Source: CAYFUF01 sp964346245 (GTDB lineage Bacteria; Bacillota; Clostridia; Tissierellales; Peptoniphilaceae). Taken from it: a DNA stretch of 31,204 bases. The stretch spans positions 1 through 31,204 of the forward strand of contig CAYFUF010000018.1 of assembly GCA_964346245.1 (NCBI GenBank), in the 5' to 3' direction. Below are positions 23,963-31,204 of this stretch, piece by piece. The position numbers were made by a program, and so were the translations under genes. The first letter of the stretch is position 1. Each line of letters starts with the position of its first letter. The notes under the pieces are model-generated. The model was given only the letters and a program-made list of their open reading frames with translations. It searched no databases and had not been told where the DNA came from.

Positions 23963-25207
23963 CTACAAGTCTGGGCTTTGGTCCAACTCTCTACGCATAA
24001 GATCCCCTGCTTCAACCTTATATGGACAGTTAATCCAGTACAAATTTCTAGGCACGTTAGCGAGCTCAAGTGGCTGCTTATTCTCATCAAGTATATGCTC
24101 AATCGTGAACTCGATAAAGCCAGGGCTTGAGCCGAATATTTCGACAACATCTCCCGGCTCAAACTTATTTCTTTCCTCAACCAGAACAAGCTTGTTTATC
24201 TCATCATATTCTTTAACGACACCGATGAATTCATAAGTCTGAGAATATGAAGTTGTCTCATAGTTTTGTGCGGAAGAACCTGGTTTGCCATAGTAGAAGC
24301 CTTTGGTAAAATGGCGATGACTCGTTTTTTCTAGTTCTTTAACTAATTCTAGAGCCTTAGCTTGCTCAAAGTCACCAGCCTGAATCAAATCTAAAGCTTG
24401 TCTATACGCATGTATTACGGTCGATACATAGTACTGTGACTTCACCCTGCCTTCAATTTTAAAGCTCATTACTCCAGCTTCAATAAGTTCCTCAAGCTCA
24501 GGGAGAAGGCAGAGGTCTTTCGAATTCATAATAAAAGTCCCATCCGTTGTATCTTCGATAGGAAAATATTCGCCAGGTCTCTTCTCTTCAACTAAGTTAT
24601 ACTTCCAGCGGCAAGATTGAGCACAGTCCCCTTGGTTTGCATCCCTCCCCGCCATATAGTTTGATAAAAGACAGCGGCCTGAGTAGGAGATACACATTGC
24701 CCCATGAACAAAGACCTCTAGGTCCATATCAGGGTGGCTGTCTGCCCTAATTTGCTTAATCTCCTCAATGGAAAGCTCTCTTGCTAAAACCACTCGCTTA
24801 GCACCTAAACTATGCCAAAAGTTGACAGTAGCCGAATTCGTTACGCTTGCCTGAGTAGAAATATGAATTTCTAAGTTAGTTAGCTCCTTAACTCTGCTGA
24901 ATACACCAGGATCGGATATGATGACCGCATCAACCCCAATCTCCTCTAAGAACTTTACGTAGTCATCAAAGCCTTCGAAGTCCTCATCGTGAGGTACGAT
25001 ATTAAGGGTCACATGCATTTTAACGCCATTAGCGTGGCACAAAACAATTGCCTCTCGCAACTGATCATGCCCAAAGTTTTTGGACGCTTTACGCATCCCA
25101 AAAGTGTCTCCTGCTAGATAGACAGCATCAGCGCCAAACTTAATAGCTGCCTTCAGCTTTTCCAAATCTCCAGCAGGAGCTAACAATTCGATGTTCTTAC
25201 TTACCAT
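23963..25207 (-). CDS. U32-family protein, probable tRNA 5-hydroxyuridine synthesis protein (TrhP/YrrO-like)
   Basis: U32 proteins were first called collagenase-like peptidases. Members such as TrhP (YegQ; YrrN and YrrO in B. subtilis) are needed for prephenate-dependent 5-hydroxyuridine at tRNA position 34. The 414-residue protein starts ELLAPAGDLEKLKAAIKFG, the family signature. Four cysteines occur in MCISYSGRCLLSNY and NQGDCAQSC and are likely iron-sulfur ligands. A C-terminal beta-barrel follows. B. subtilis has two adjacent U32 genes; here only one is present. The ATG lies inside the RNase J stop region (11-base overlap) without a strong ribosome site, so translation is probably coupled. 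The tRNA role rests on family and on trmR next door. Confidence 0.88.
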   Translation of the reverse strand: MVSKNIELLAPAGDLEKLKAAIKFGADAVYLAGDTFGMRKASKNFGHDQLREAIVLCHANGVKMHVTLNIVPHDEDFEGFDDYVKFLEEIGVDAVIISDPGVFSRVKELTNLEIHISTQASVTNSATVNFWHSLGAKRVVLARELSIEEIKQIRADSHPDMDLEVFVHGAMCISYSGRCLLSNYMAGRDANQGDCAQSCRWKYNLVEEKRPGEYFPIEDTTDGTFIMNSKDLCLLPELEELIEAGVMSFKIEGRVKSQYYVSTVIHAYRQALDLIQAGDFEQAKALELVKELEKTSHRHFTKGFYYGKPGSSAQNYETTSYSQTYEFIGVVKEYDEINKLVLVEERNKFEPGDVVEIFGSSPGFIEFTIEHILDENKQPLELANVPRNLYWINCPYKVEAGDLMRRELDQSPDL

Positions 25208-26900
25208 TCACAGTATCCACTTCTAAAATAATCGACAATATCATCGGATTACGCTTGATTTCAGTAAATACGTAGCTCTTTACTTCCTCTCGGATCTGAG
25301 ACTTGAGATAGTTCCAGTCGTTGATATTCTTTCGATTTGCATCAGCGAATATCTTTCTGACTACCTGCTTAATCTCATCGATCAAGTCGGTGTTATCTTT
25401 CATATAGACGAAACCGCGGGAAATAATCTCGGGTCCTGCCACTAGCTTTCTGCTGCTCTTATCAATCGTTGCAACGATAGCAATCATGCCGTCCTCAGCC
25501 AAGTGTTTGCGGTCATTAAGCACAACATTACCCACATCTCCAACACCAAGACCGTCGACTAGGACCTTACCTGCAGGAACGCGTCCATCCAAGTTCACCT
25601 TAATTGATTTACCTTGACGTTCAAACTCAATCACATTGCCATTTTCAGTGATAAAGATATTCTCTTTCTTCATGCCCATTGATTCAGCAAGATTTGCATG
25701 CTTAATAAGCATTCTTGCCTCTCCGTGAGCAGGAATAAAATACTTGGGTTTGGTTAATGCATGCATCATCTTTAACTCTTCCTGTTGGGCGTGTCCAGAT
25801 ACGTGAACAGCCGCTAAAGAAGAATAGATAACTCTACATCCATGGAGGAAGAGCTTGTTCATCATATCTCCAATGCTCTTCTCATTGCCTGGTATCATTG
25901 AAGCCGATAAGATGACGGTATCTTGTGGCGTCAAACTAATTTGGCGATGTTCATCATTGGACATACGAGATAGTGCCGACATCGGTTCACCTTGAGAACC
26001 AGTGATTAATAAGGTAATCTGATGGGGTTTATAGTTATTCAATTCATTGATTTCAATAAGGGTATTCTTCTTAACCTTGAGGTAACCCAGTTCAGAAGCT
26101 ACCGCAACATTGTTTAGCATCGATCGACCGGATAAGCACACCTTGCGGTTGTTTGCTTCAGACGCCCATATAATCTGTTGGACTCGGTGAAGGTTAGAAG
26201 CAAAAGTTGCTACGATAATTCTATCTTTGGATTGGGCAAAAATCTGCTTAAAGGTTTCTCCAACAGATTTTTCACTGAGCGATACGCCGGCATGCTCTAC
26301 GTTGGTAGAATCTGCAAATAGCGCTAAAATACCTTCCTTACCAAGCTCAGCTAGGCGGTGTATATCCGTTGGCTGATTATCTATCGGTGTGAAATCCATT
26401 TTAAAGTCGCCAGTAAAGAGCACCGTTCCAACGGGGTTTTTCACTGCAATTGCACAAGCATCAGGTATAGAGTGCGCAACGTGAATAAATTCCGCGTTAA
26501 AGTGCTCGCCTAAGCGAATAGAATCTCCTGCCTTAACATTCTTGATGACATTCGGATTTAAGCCGTGTTCTTTAAACTTATTCTCCAACATACCGCCGGT
26601 TAAGCGAGTACAGTAGACATTAGTTTGGATCTTCCTTAATACATAAGGAACCGCACCGTAGTGATCTTCGTGACCATGAGTCAGTAGAATACCACGGATA
26701 TTTCCTCTGTTCTTCTCTAGGTAGGTAATGTCTGGTATAACGATATCTACACCGGGCATCTCCTCATCAGGGAAAGTGAGTCCGCTATCAATGATAATGA
26801 TGTCATTACCACACTCAACAGCACACATATTCTTTCCTATTTCTCCAATTCCTCCTAAAGGAATCACTTTCAACTTCTTTGGGGTTTGTTTCCTTGACAC
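25197..26900 (-). CDS. rnj: Ribonuclease J
   Basis: RNase J is a 5'-3' exo- and endoribonuclease central to mRNA turnover and rRNA processing in Gram-positive bacteria. The metallo-beta-lactamase core begins LKVIPLGGIGEIGKNM. It has the zinc motif HGHEDH (in LLTHGHEDHYGAV) and FTGDFKMD. The beta-CASP domain has HVSGHAQQEEL and the PKYFIPAHGEARML stretch. The C-terminal dimer domain is complete. I chose the GTG at 26900, giving 567 residues. A TTG at 26948 would overlap the DUF1292 gene and add residues unlike the family. It takes the operon position that mltG (yrrL) has in B. subtilis. I cannot tell J1 from J2. Confidence 0.95.
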   Translation of the reverse strand: MSRKQTPKKLKVIPLGGIGEIGKNMCAVECGNDIIIIDSGLTFPDEEMPGVDIVIPDITYLEKNRGNIRGILLTHGHEDHYGAVPYVLRKIQTNVYCTRLTGGMLENKFKEHGLNPNVIKNVKAGDSIRLGEHFNAEFIHVAHSIPDACAIAVKNPVGTVLFTGDFKMDFTPIDNQPTDIHRLAELGKEGILALFADSTNVEHAGVSLSEKSVGETFKQIFAQSKDRIIVATFASNLHRVQQIIWASEANNRKVCLSGRSMLNNVAVASELGYLKVKKNTLIEINELNNYKPHQITLLITGSQGEPMSALSRMSNDEHRQISLTPQDTVILSASMIPGNEKSIGDMMNKLFLHGCRVIYSSLAAVHVSGHAQQEELKMMHALTKPKYFIPAHGEARMLIKHANLAESMGMKKENIFITENGNVIEFERQGKSIKVNLDGRVPAGKVLVDGLGVGDVGNVVLNDRKHLAEDGMIAIVATIDKSSRKLVAGPEIISRGFVYMKDNTDLIDEIKQVVRKIFADANRKNINDWNYLKSQIREEVKSYVFTEIKRNPMILSIILEVDTVNGK

Positions 26901-26931
26901 AATACTTCCTTCCTCTTGAGCTAAGCTCAAC

Positions 26932-27171
26932 CTATTGCTGCTCCTCAATTAATTCTTCAAAAACTTGAACAGCATCATTAAATTCTTCTTCATCATCGAT
27001 AGTTTCAAAGATTATCTCATCGTCTGTCTCCTTCATTCGAAGCACAAATCTTTCGTCATCATCCCCATCTAAAACAGCATAGTCCTGATCGTCCATGCTG
27101 AAGGTCGCAATGAGGGTCATCGAAATATCCTTGTCTCCATCATTGATCGTAATTTTCTCGAAATTAGACAT
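26932..27171 (-). CDS. DUF1292 (YrzB-like) acidic small protein
   Basis: This protein of 79 residues matches the DUF1292/UPF0473 family by ITINDGDKDISMTLIATF, DYAVLDGDDDERFVLRM and EEFNDAVQVFEELIEEQ. The family is widespread in Bacillota, nearly always next to ruvX, and its function is unknown. The protein is highly acidic throughout and has no signal peptide. I start it at the ATG at 27171, five bases after GGAG; a GTG at 27177 lies within that site. It follows ruvX by eight bases. Confidence 0.9.
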   Translation of the reverse strand: MSNFEKITINDGDKDISMTLIATFSMDDQDYAVLDGDDDERFVLRMKETDDEIIFETIDDEEEFNDAVQVFEELIEEQQ

Positions 27172-27179
27172 AAACACTC

Positions 27180-27602
27180 CTAAAATGGTCTTTTGGCTCT
27201 ATCAAGCCAGCTTTGCAAAATAAACGTTGCTGCCACCGCATCAACGTGTTTTTTCCTGTTTTCTCTTCGCACACCGGTTTCCATTAATACTCGATCTGCA
27301 GATATTGTCGTCATCCGTTCATCTTGATAGATGACATCAAGGTCAAATACTTTCTTGAGCTCTTGTCCAAACGACTTAGCTCTTTGAGCAGATACCCCAA
27401 AATCATTATTCATATGTTTGGGTAAGCCCACAATAATCTCTTTAATCTCTTTTTCTTCTATAATCGTCTTTAACTCTAGTAAATCATCTCGTAACTTTTT
27501 TCGTTGAATCGTTGTGTAGGACTGGGCAATCATATACAAAGGATCGCTTAAGGCGACACCAATTGTTTTTGTACCCACATCCAATCCCATTGCTCTAGGC
27601 AT
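27180..27602 (-). CDS. ruvX: Holliday junction resolvase-like protein (RuvX/YqgF)
   Basis: RuvX/YqgF is an RNase H-fold nuclease, described as a putative Holliday junction resolvase and also as a factor in 16S rRNA 5'-end maturation. The 140-residue protein has GLDVGTKTIGVALSD (first catalytic Asp), IVGLPKHMNN, YQDERMTTISAD (catalytic Glu) and KHVDAVAATFIL (last Asp). Length is normal. AAGGAG lies four bases ahead of the ATG. It is followed closely by the DUF1292 gene. A gap of 120 bases holding a 15-bp hairpin separates it from ireB. Confidence 0.95.
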   Translation of the reverse strand: MPRAMGLDVGTKTIGVALSDPLYMIAQSYTTIQRKKLRDDLLELKTIIEEKEIKEIIVGLPKHMNNDFGVSAQRAKSFGQELKKVFDLDVIYQDERMTTISADRVLMETGVRRENRKKHVDAVAATFILQSWLDRAKRPF

Positions 27603-27661
27603 GTCTCTCCTTAAGGTTAATGAGTCCTGTTTTCAAACACTGTGAAACTAAACATAAGGAA

Positions 27662-27694
27662 GTACGAAACAAAGTCAAAGACTTTGTTTCGTAC
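27662..27694. repeat. Perfect 15-bp hairpin in the ireB-ruvX gap
   Basis: GTACGAAACAAAGTC (27662-27676), loop AAA, and GACTTTGTTTCGTAC (27680-27694) form a perfect inverted repeat. No T run follows on either strand, so it does not look like an intrinsic terminator. It lies in the alaS operon's largest gap (27603-27722). It may be an RNA-processing or stability element, or a protein-binding site; no other copy was noticed in the window. Confidence 0.85.
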
Positions 27695-27722
27695 GGTAAC
27701 TCAGCAAAAAACATCTAGGTAA

Positions 27723-28001
27723 CTAGTCAGCCTTTGATTTGATGTCGTGGCCATCAACATAATACATTAATAATTCTTCCAATAGTTCATCTCGATCAAT
27801 CTGTCGAATAAGCTTGCGTGCATCCTTGTGGCTCGTAATATAAGTCGGATCTCCGGAAAGAATGTAGCCAATTATCTGATTCTGAGGGTTATAGTTCTTT
27901 TCGATTAGGGATGCATAAACTTGTCGAATGATCTCTGTAATATCCTGCTTCTCCTCATCCAATGGTGAATATAGCATCGTTTCACTGTGTTCTTTTGACA
28001 T
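27723..28001 (-). CDS. ireB: IreB family regulatory phosphoprotein (UPF0297, YrzL)
   Basis: The 92-residue protein belongs to the IreB/DUF965 family. In Enterococcus faecalis IreB is phosphorylated by the PASTA kinase IreK and affects cephalosporin resistance. Visible features are a flexible start with a threonine in SETMLYS (T8), near the region phosphorylated in E. faecalis, then ITEIIRQVYASLIEKNYNP and the SGDPTYITSHKDARKLI signature. The AAGGAGGG site overlaps the end of alaS nine bases upstream. The alaS-ireB-ruvX order is conserved. A PASTA kinase and its phosphatase are encoded 17 kb away in this window. Confidence 0.94.
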   Translation of the reverse strand: MSKEHSETMLYSPLDEEKQDITEIIRQVYASLIEKNYNPQNQIIGYILSGDPTYITSHKDARKLIRQIDRDELLEELLMYYVDGHDIKSKAD

Positions 28002-28010
28002 GGTCCCTCC

Positions 28011-30638
28011 TTACTTCTCGATGTGGTCGCGAATCCAAGGGCCGACGAGTCCTAAAGCTTCGTCGATCTTGCTTGCATCCTTACCTCCTGCTGTTGCGAA
28101 ATTAGGACGCCCCCCACCGTTTCCACCAGTTGCCTGAGCTACTTCCTTTACAATTTGGCCGGCGTTAATCCCTTTTTTAGTAAGCTGATCATCAACGCTT
28201 GCGACCAAGCCAACCTTGCCATCATTTGCTGATGCAAGGACCACGACTAAGTTTTCTCTACCCTCCTTAAGATTATCAACAAGCTCTTTCAGTTCATTGA
28301 CGGTCTTAGCAGGGACATTCTTTGCGATGAGGTTAACCCCATCAATGTTCTCCATCTCTCCTGTCAGCTCATTAGCCACTTCTCCTGCTTTTTGTGCTTG
28401 AAGTGAAACTAATTGTCTCTTTAATTCTTTCTCTTCATCAATAAGACTTTGTATACGTTGGTCTAAAAGCCCTCTATTCGTCTTTAAACGAGAAGCCATA
28501 TGATCAAGCGTCTTTTCGTATTCAAGCACCTGATCGTAACTAGCACGGCCTGTTATGCCTTCTATACGACGCACGCCAGAAGATATACCTTGCTCTGCTG
28601 TAATCCGCATCATTTGAATCTGAGCGGTATTACTGACATGAGTTCCTCCGCAAAGTTCCTTGGAGAAGTTACCCATGCTCAAAACTCGTACCTGATCATG
28701 ATACTTATCTTCAAATAGTCCAATCGCTCCGCTTTCCGAAGCTTGGCTCAAACTCATTAACTCTGTTTCAACAGGATAAGAATCGAATATTGCCCTGTTG
28801 ACAATGCCTTCAACTTCCCTTATTTGTTCAGCAGTGAGCGCTTCAAAGTGAGTAAAATCGAAGCGCAAACGTTCATCGTCAACCATTGAACCTGCCTGTT
28901 GCACATGATCACCAAGGACCATCTTCAGCGCCTTATGAAGCAGATGAGTCGCTGAGTGATTTCGACGAATATCTTCGCGCCTTACGGTATTTATCTTCGC
29001 TTCAATATTGTCACCAAGATGAATCGCTCCTTCCACAACTTTAACTTCATGCAAGAAGACTTCTGATCCATCTTTCTTGGTATCCTTAACTTGAGCAGTC
29101 ATCGAATCTGATTCAAAGTAACCGGTATCCCCAACTTGTCCACCACTTTGCGCATAGAAGGGAGTCTGATTAAGCACGACGAAACCTTCTTGACCTCTCT
29201 CAAGGGATTCAGAGGATTCACCGTCCAAGTATATAGCGACCACCTTGGCTTTATCTTCATTTACTTCGTAGCCCGTAAAAACCGTGGGTGAAAGATCAGA
29301 TGTATCGATATCTTTTCCTTCCGACCAACCTGTTCCACCTTGTCTATTCTGCCTCGATTGGATTCGTTGTTCTTCCATATTCTTATGGAAGCCTTCTTCA
29401 TCCACAACAATTCCCTTCTCTTCAGCTATCTCCTTAGTTAAATCTAAAGGGAAGCCGTAGGTGTCATATAGTTTAAAAGCTCTTTCACCATCGATAAGTG
29501 TCTTTCCCTGATTTTTTAGGTCAGCAATGACTTTATCCAACAGTGATAATCCAGAGTCAATCGTCTTTTGAAAGTTCTCTTCCTCTTTAGAGATGATTTG
29601 CATAATTCGTTCTTGCCCTTCAACCAGCTCACTATATTCAGGTTGATAAGCATAAACAACCAAGGGCACAAAACCGGTTAGGAAGTTTCCTTGAATTCCA
29701 AGAAGCTTTCCATGTCGAGCAGCTCTTCGAATAATTCTACGCAGGACGTAACCTCTGCCCTCATTGGAAGGAACCACACCGTCAGCGACTAAGAAAGTCA
29801 TTGTCTTAACATGATCCAAAATAACTCGAATTGACACATCCGTCTCATCAGACTCACCATAGCGCTTACCTGATAAACGTTCAATCTCATCACGTATTGG
29901 ACGGAAAGTAGATAAATCAAAGATGTTATCGACACCTTCCATTATACAAGTAATGCGTTCGAGGCCCATACCGGTATCAATATTGGGATGATCTAAAGGA
30001 ATATATTCACCTTCAGCAGTCTTGTTGAACTGAGTAAAAACAAGATTCCACACTTCCATAAAGCGATCTGAATTATCTAAGGGGCTCTTTCCGGGACCGT
30101 AAGCTTCTCCCCTATCATAGTGTATTTCTGAACAAGGCCCACAAGGTCCTTGCTCTAGCTCCCAGAAATTGTCTTCTTTGCCAAGTCTCAGCATCCGCTC
30201 CTCAGGTATGCCAACTTCTTTGGTCCAAACATCATAAGCAAAATCGTCTTCTAAATAAACGGATACATACAACTTTTCTGGATCCAAATCCATTTCGCCT
30301 ACCAGAAATTCATAACTCCAATGAATGGCTTCTTTCTTAAAGTAATTGCCGAAAGAAAAGTTTCCAAGCATCTCAAAGAAAGTACCGTGTCTTGCTGTCT
30401 TACCAACGTTGTCTAAATCCTGGGTCCGAACACATTTTTGTGAACTTGTTGCTCGGCTGGGCTCCATTTTTTTGATGCCCATAAAATAATCTTTCAAAGG
30501 GGCCATCCCTGCATTAATCAAAAGCAAACTCTTGTCATTTTGTGGAATGAGGGAAAAACTCTTTAGTCTGTTATGTTCTCTCTCCTGGAAGAAAGTTAGA
30601 AACTTCTCCCGGATTTCATTCATGTTATACTGCTTCAT
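28011..30638 (-). CDS. alaS: Alanyl-tRNA synthetase
   Basis: AlaS charges tRNA-Ala and clears mischarged Ser and Gly. The catalytic domain (about 1-240) has MNEIREKFLTFF, RTQDLDNVGKTARHGTFFEM and GPCGPCSEIHYDRG. The editing domain carries the zinc motifs HSATH and CGGTH. The C-Ala domain (GRENLVVVLASANDGKV, ATGGNGGGRP) closes the protein. I start it at the ATG at 30638, five bases after AGAGGA, giving 875 residues, a typical length. An ATG at 30671 would add 11 residues with no better site. It is first in its operon. No T-box leader was found upstream, although many Bacillota synthetase genes have one. Confidence 0.97.
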   Translation of the reverse strand: MKQYNMNEIREKFLTFFQEREHNRLKSFSLIPQNDKSLLLINAGMAPLKDYFMGIKKMEPSRATSSQKCVRTQDLDNVGKTARHGTFFEMLGNFSFGNYFKKEAIHWSYEFLVGEMDLDPEKLYVSVYLEDDFAYDVWTKEVGIPEERMLRLGKEDNFWELEQGPCGPCSEIHYDRGEAYGPGKSPLDNSDRFMEVWNLVFTQFNKTAEGEYIPLDHPNIDTGMGLERITCIMEGVDNIFDLSTFRPIRDEIERLSGKRYGESDETDVSIRVILDHVKTMTFLVADGVVPSNEGRGYVLRRIIRRAARHGKLLGIQGNFLTGFVPLVVYAYQPEYSELVEGQERIMQIISKEEENFQKTIDSGLSLLDKVIADLKNQGKTLIDGERAFKLYDTYGFPLDLTKEIAEEKGIVVDEEGFHKNMEEQRIQSRQNRQGGTGWSEGKDIDTSDLSPTVFTGYEVNEDKAKVVAIYLDGESSESLERGQEGFVVLNQTPFYAQSGGQVGDTGYFESDSMTAQVKDTKKDGSEVFLHEVKVVEGAIHLGDNIEAKINTVRREDIRRNHSATHLLHKALKMVLGDHVQQAGSMVDDERLRFDFTHFEALTAEQIREVEGIVNRAIFDSYPVETELMSLSQASESGAIGLFEDKYHDQVRVLSMGNFSKELCGGTHVSNTAQIQMMRITAEQGISSGVRRIEGITGRASYDQVLEYEKTLDHMASRLKTNRGLLDQRIQSLIDEEKELKRQLVSLQAQKAGEVANELTGEMENIDGVNLIAKNVPAKTVNELKELVDNLKEGRENLVVVLASANDGKVGLVASVDDQLTKKGINAGQIVKEVAQATGGNGGGRPNFATAGGKDASKIDEALGLVGPWIRDHIEK

Positions 30639-30710
30639 TCGTGTCCTCTTTATTATTACTTTACTAATCAAATATAAATATTACAGCTAATTATACTTGA
30701 CTATAGTAAG

Positions 30711-30740
30711 ATTATAAATAGCTATAATAGGCTTGAACAA
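30711..30740 (-). promoter_or_regulatory. Candidate promoter of the alaS operon
   Basis: On the minus strand, TTGTTC (30740-30735) and TATAAT (30716-30711) are separated by 18 bp. Transcription would start near 30704, leaving a leader of about 65 AT-rich bases without the T-box consensus. Several other AT-rich -10-like boxes occur nearby, so the choice is tentative. Confidence 0.5.
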
Positions 30741-30800
30741 AAAACTCACCTGAACAATTACTATAATTCTATCACAAGTACCCTTAAAGGAGAAAGTAAC

Positions 30801-30830
30801 TTGATGGTTCTCACGTATCAACAATAAAAT
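30801..30830 (+). promoter_or_regulatory. Candidate promoter of the small membrane-protein gene
   Basis: TTGATG (30801-30806) and TAAAAT (30825-30830) are separated by 18 bp, on the opposite strand to the alaS promoter. Arms TTGATGGTT (30801-30809) and AACCATCAA (30880-30888) form a widely spaced 9-bp inverted repeat that includes this -35. The rest of the 30639-30918 gap is AT-rich and shows no other gene. Confidence 0.35.
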
Positions 30831-30918
30831 AGTAGCTATCATTTTAGTAAATCTATCAGTGAATTTGCTTTCTAACAACAACCATCAAACCATATTCTCG
30901 TAATAAAAAGGAGACCAT

Positions 30919-31173
30919 ATGAATGCCGAACATCTCTTGCTCTTATTTTTACTAGTATCGGTTCTACTGAGTAAGAACAGGCAAGATCTCAAGACAAAGC
31001 TAGATGATATTAGAAAAGATTACGATGCGGAAGATATAGACCAAAACCTTGAATATCAAGCGCGGGTTGAGGAAACGAAAAAAGAGTTCAACCAATTTGC
31101 GCTATACTTTATCGGCCTTTTGGTCCTTGTCTTCCTCTTTTTCGCTGCCAGGGGAATTTATCTAAAGATATAA
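30919..31173 (+). CDS. Small predicted membrane protein, unknown function
   Basis: This is an 84-residue protein that I do not recognise. Residues about 5-18 (HLLLLFLLVSVLLS) and 60-79 (a stretch with IGLLVLVFLFFAA) are hydrophobic and probably membrane-spanning. Between them is a charged helix-prone loop rich in Lys, Asp and Glu (about 19-57), ending RVEETKKEFNQF. Such a hairpin could hold the loop on one face of the membrane. An AAGGAG site lies five bases before the ATG, which supports real translation. It is divergent from alaS and runs toward the right edge. It may be the first gene of an operon outside the window. The 31 bases after it show nothing firm. Confidence 0.7.
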   Translation: MNAEHLLLLFLLVSVLLSKNRQDLKTKLDDIRKDYDAEDIDQNLEYQARVEETKKEFNQFALYFIGLLVLVFLFFAARGIYLKI

Positions 31174-31204
31174 AGAGAATCTTAATATTGCTTAAGAAAG
31201 TGAT

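Noticed and set aside
23963..25207. Secreted collagenase-like peptidase
   Set aside because: The U32 name is historical. There is no signal peptide, and the cysteine set and neighbouring trmR point to tRNA hydroxylation.
27662..27694. Calling the 15-bp hairpin an intrinsic terminator
   Set aside because: Neither strand has a T run after the stem; the minus strand continues TTCCTTATG.
30697..30726. Plus-strand promoter TTGACT with TATAAT in the alaS upstream gap
   Set aside because: The spacer is 20 bp, outside the normal 16-18 range, and a better-spaced pair lies at 30801-30830.
30687..30881. A minus-strand open frame of 64 residues upstream of alaS
   Set aside because: No ribosome site or recognisable family, AT-rich composition, and it covers the likely alaS promoter.
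1..31204. tRNA, rRNA, CRISPR arrays, insertion sequences, prophage or riboswitches
   Set aside because: Reading the intergenic gaps on both strands showed no cloverleaf, repeat array, transposase or known riboswitch consensus. The gaps are short and mostly taken up by promoters and terminators.

Overview
The window is a dense run of housekeeping genes from a low-GC, Gram-positive bacterium (Bacillota). It is most likely a clostridial-type anaerobe rather than a Bacillus or lactic acid bacterium. The clues are a zinc-ribbon L28 with two CxxC pairs, recG leading directly into rsmD, coaD and a coiled-coil protein, and RNase J beside alaS, ireB and ruvX. I recognise no phage, transposon, CRISPR array, tRNA or rRNA. 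Nearly all genes lie on the minus strand with overlaps or gaps of a few bases. Exceptions are rpmB, rqcH and a small membrane-protein gene on the plus strand. This placement is inference from gene content, not a taxonomic assignment.

Layout, left to right. Positions 1-181 hold the truncated front of an FMN_bind-domain gene with no visible start in its own frame. At 348-5943 is a minus-strand operon: a yloU (Asp23-like) gene, fakA, recG, rsmD, coaD and a coiled-coil gene, closed by a strong terminator. Its promoter and the rpmB promoter are divergent and share one palindromic -35 hexamer. From 20.8 kb down to 6.5 kb runs a long minus-strand operon in the order yicC/yloC, gmk, rpoZ, coaBC, priA, def, fmt, rsmB, rlmN, stp, prkC, rsgA, rpe, thiN. 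Next comes udk, divergent from the plus-strand rqcH. Beyond a bidirectional terminator, a second minus-strand operon (30.7 to 23.4 kb) reads alaS, ireB, ruvX, a DUF1292 gene, RNase J, a U32-family tRNA hydroxylation gene and trmR. A divergent small membrane-protein gene lies at the right end.

The genes work together in translation initiation and processing (fmt, def), ribosome and tRNA maturation and modification (rsmB, rsmD, rlmN, rsgA, U32 and trmR, alaS), ribosome rescue (rqcH), transcription (rpoZ), replication and repair (priA, recG, ruvX), RNA decay (RNase J, yicC), cofactors (coaBC, coaD, thiN) and nucleotides (gmk, udk). They also form a phospho-signalling set: a PASTA kinase, its phosphatase and the likely kinase target IreB.

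No wholly new multi-gene system is evident. The observations most worth checking are: the mirror-image promoters sharing one -35 box; acidic C-terminal tails on three unrelated core proteins (L28, omega, deformylase); a perfect 15-bp hairpin without a U tract between ireB and ruvX; an inverted repeat around the udk -10; the FMN_bind gene whose start is out of frame; and the joining of two gene blocks that are separate in Bacillus subtilis.
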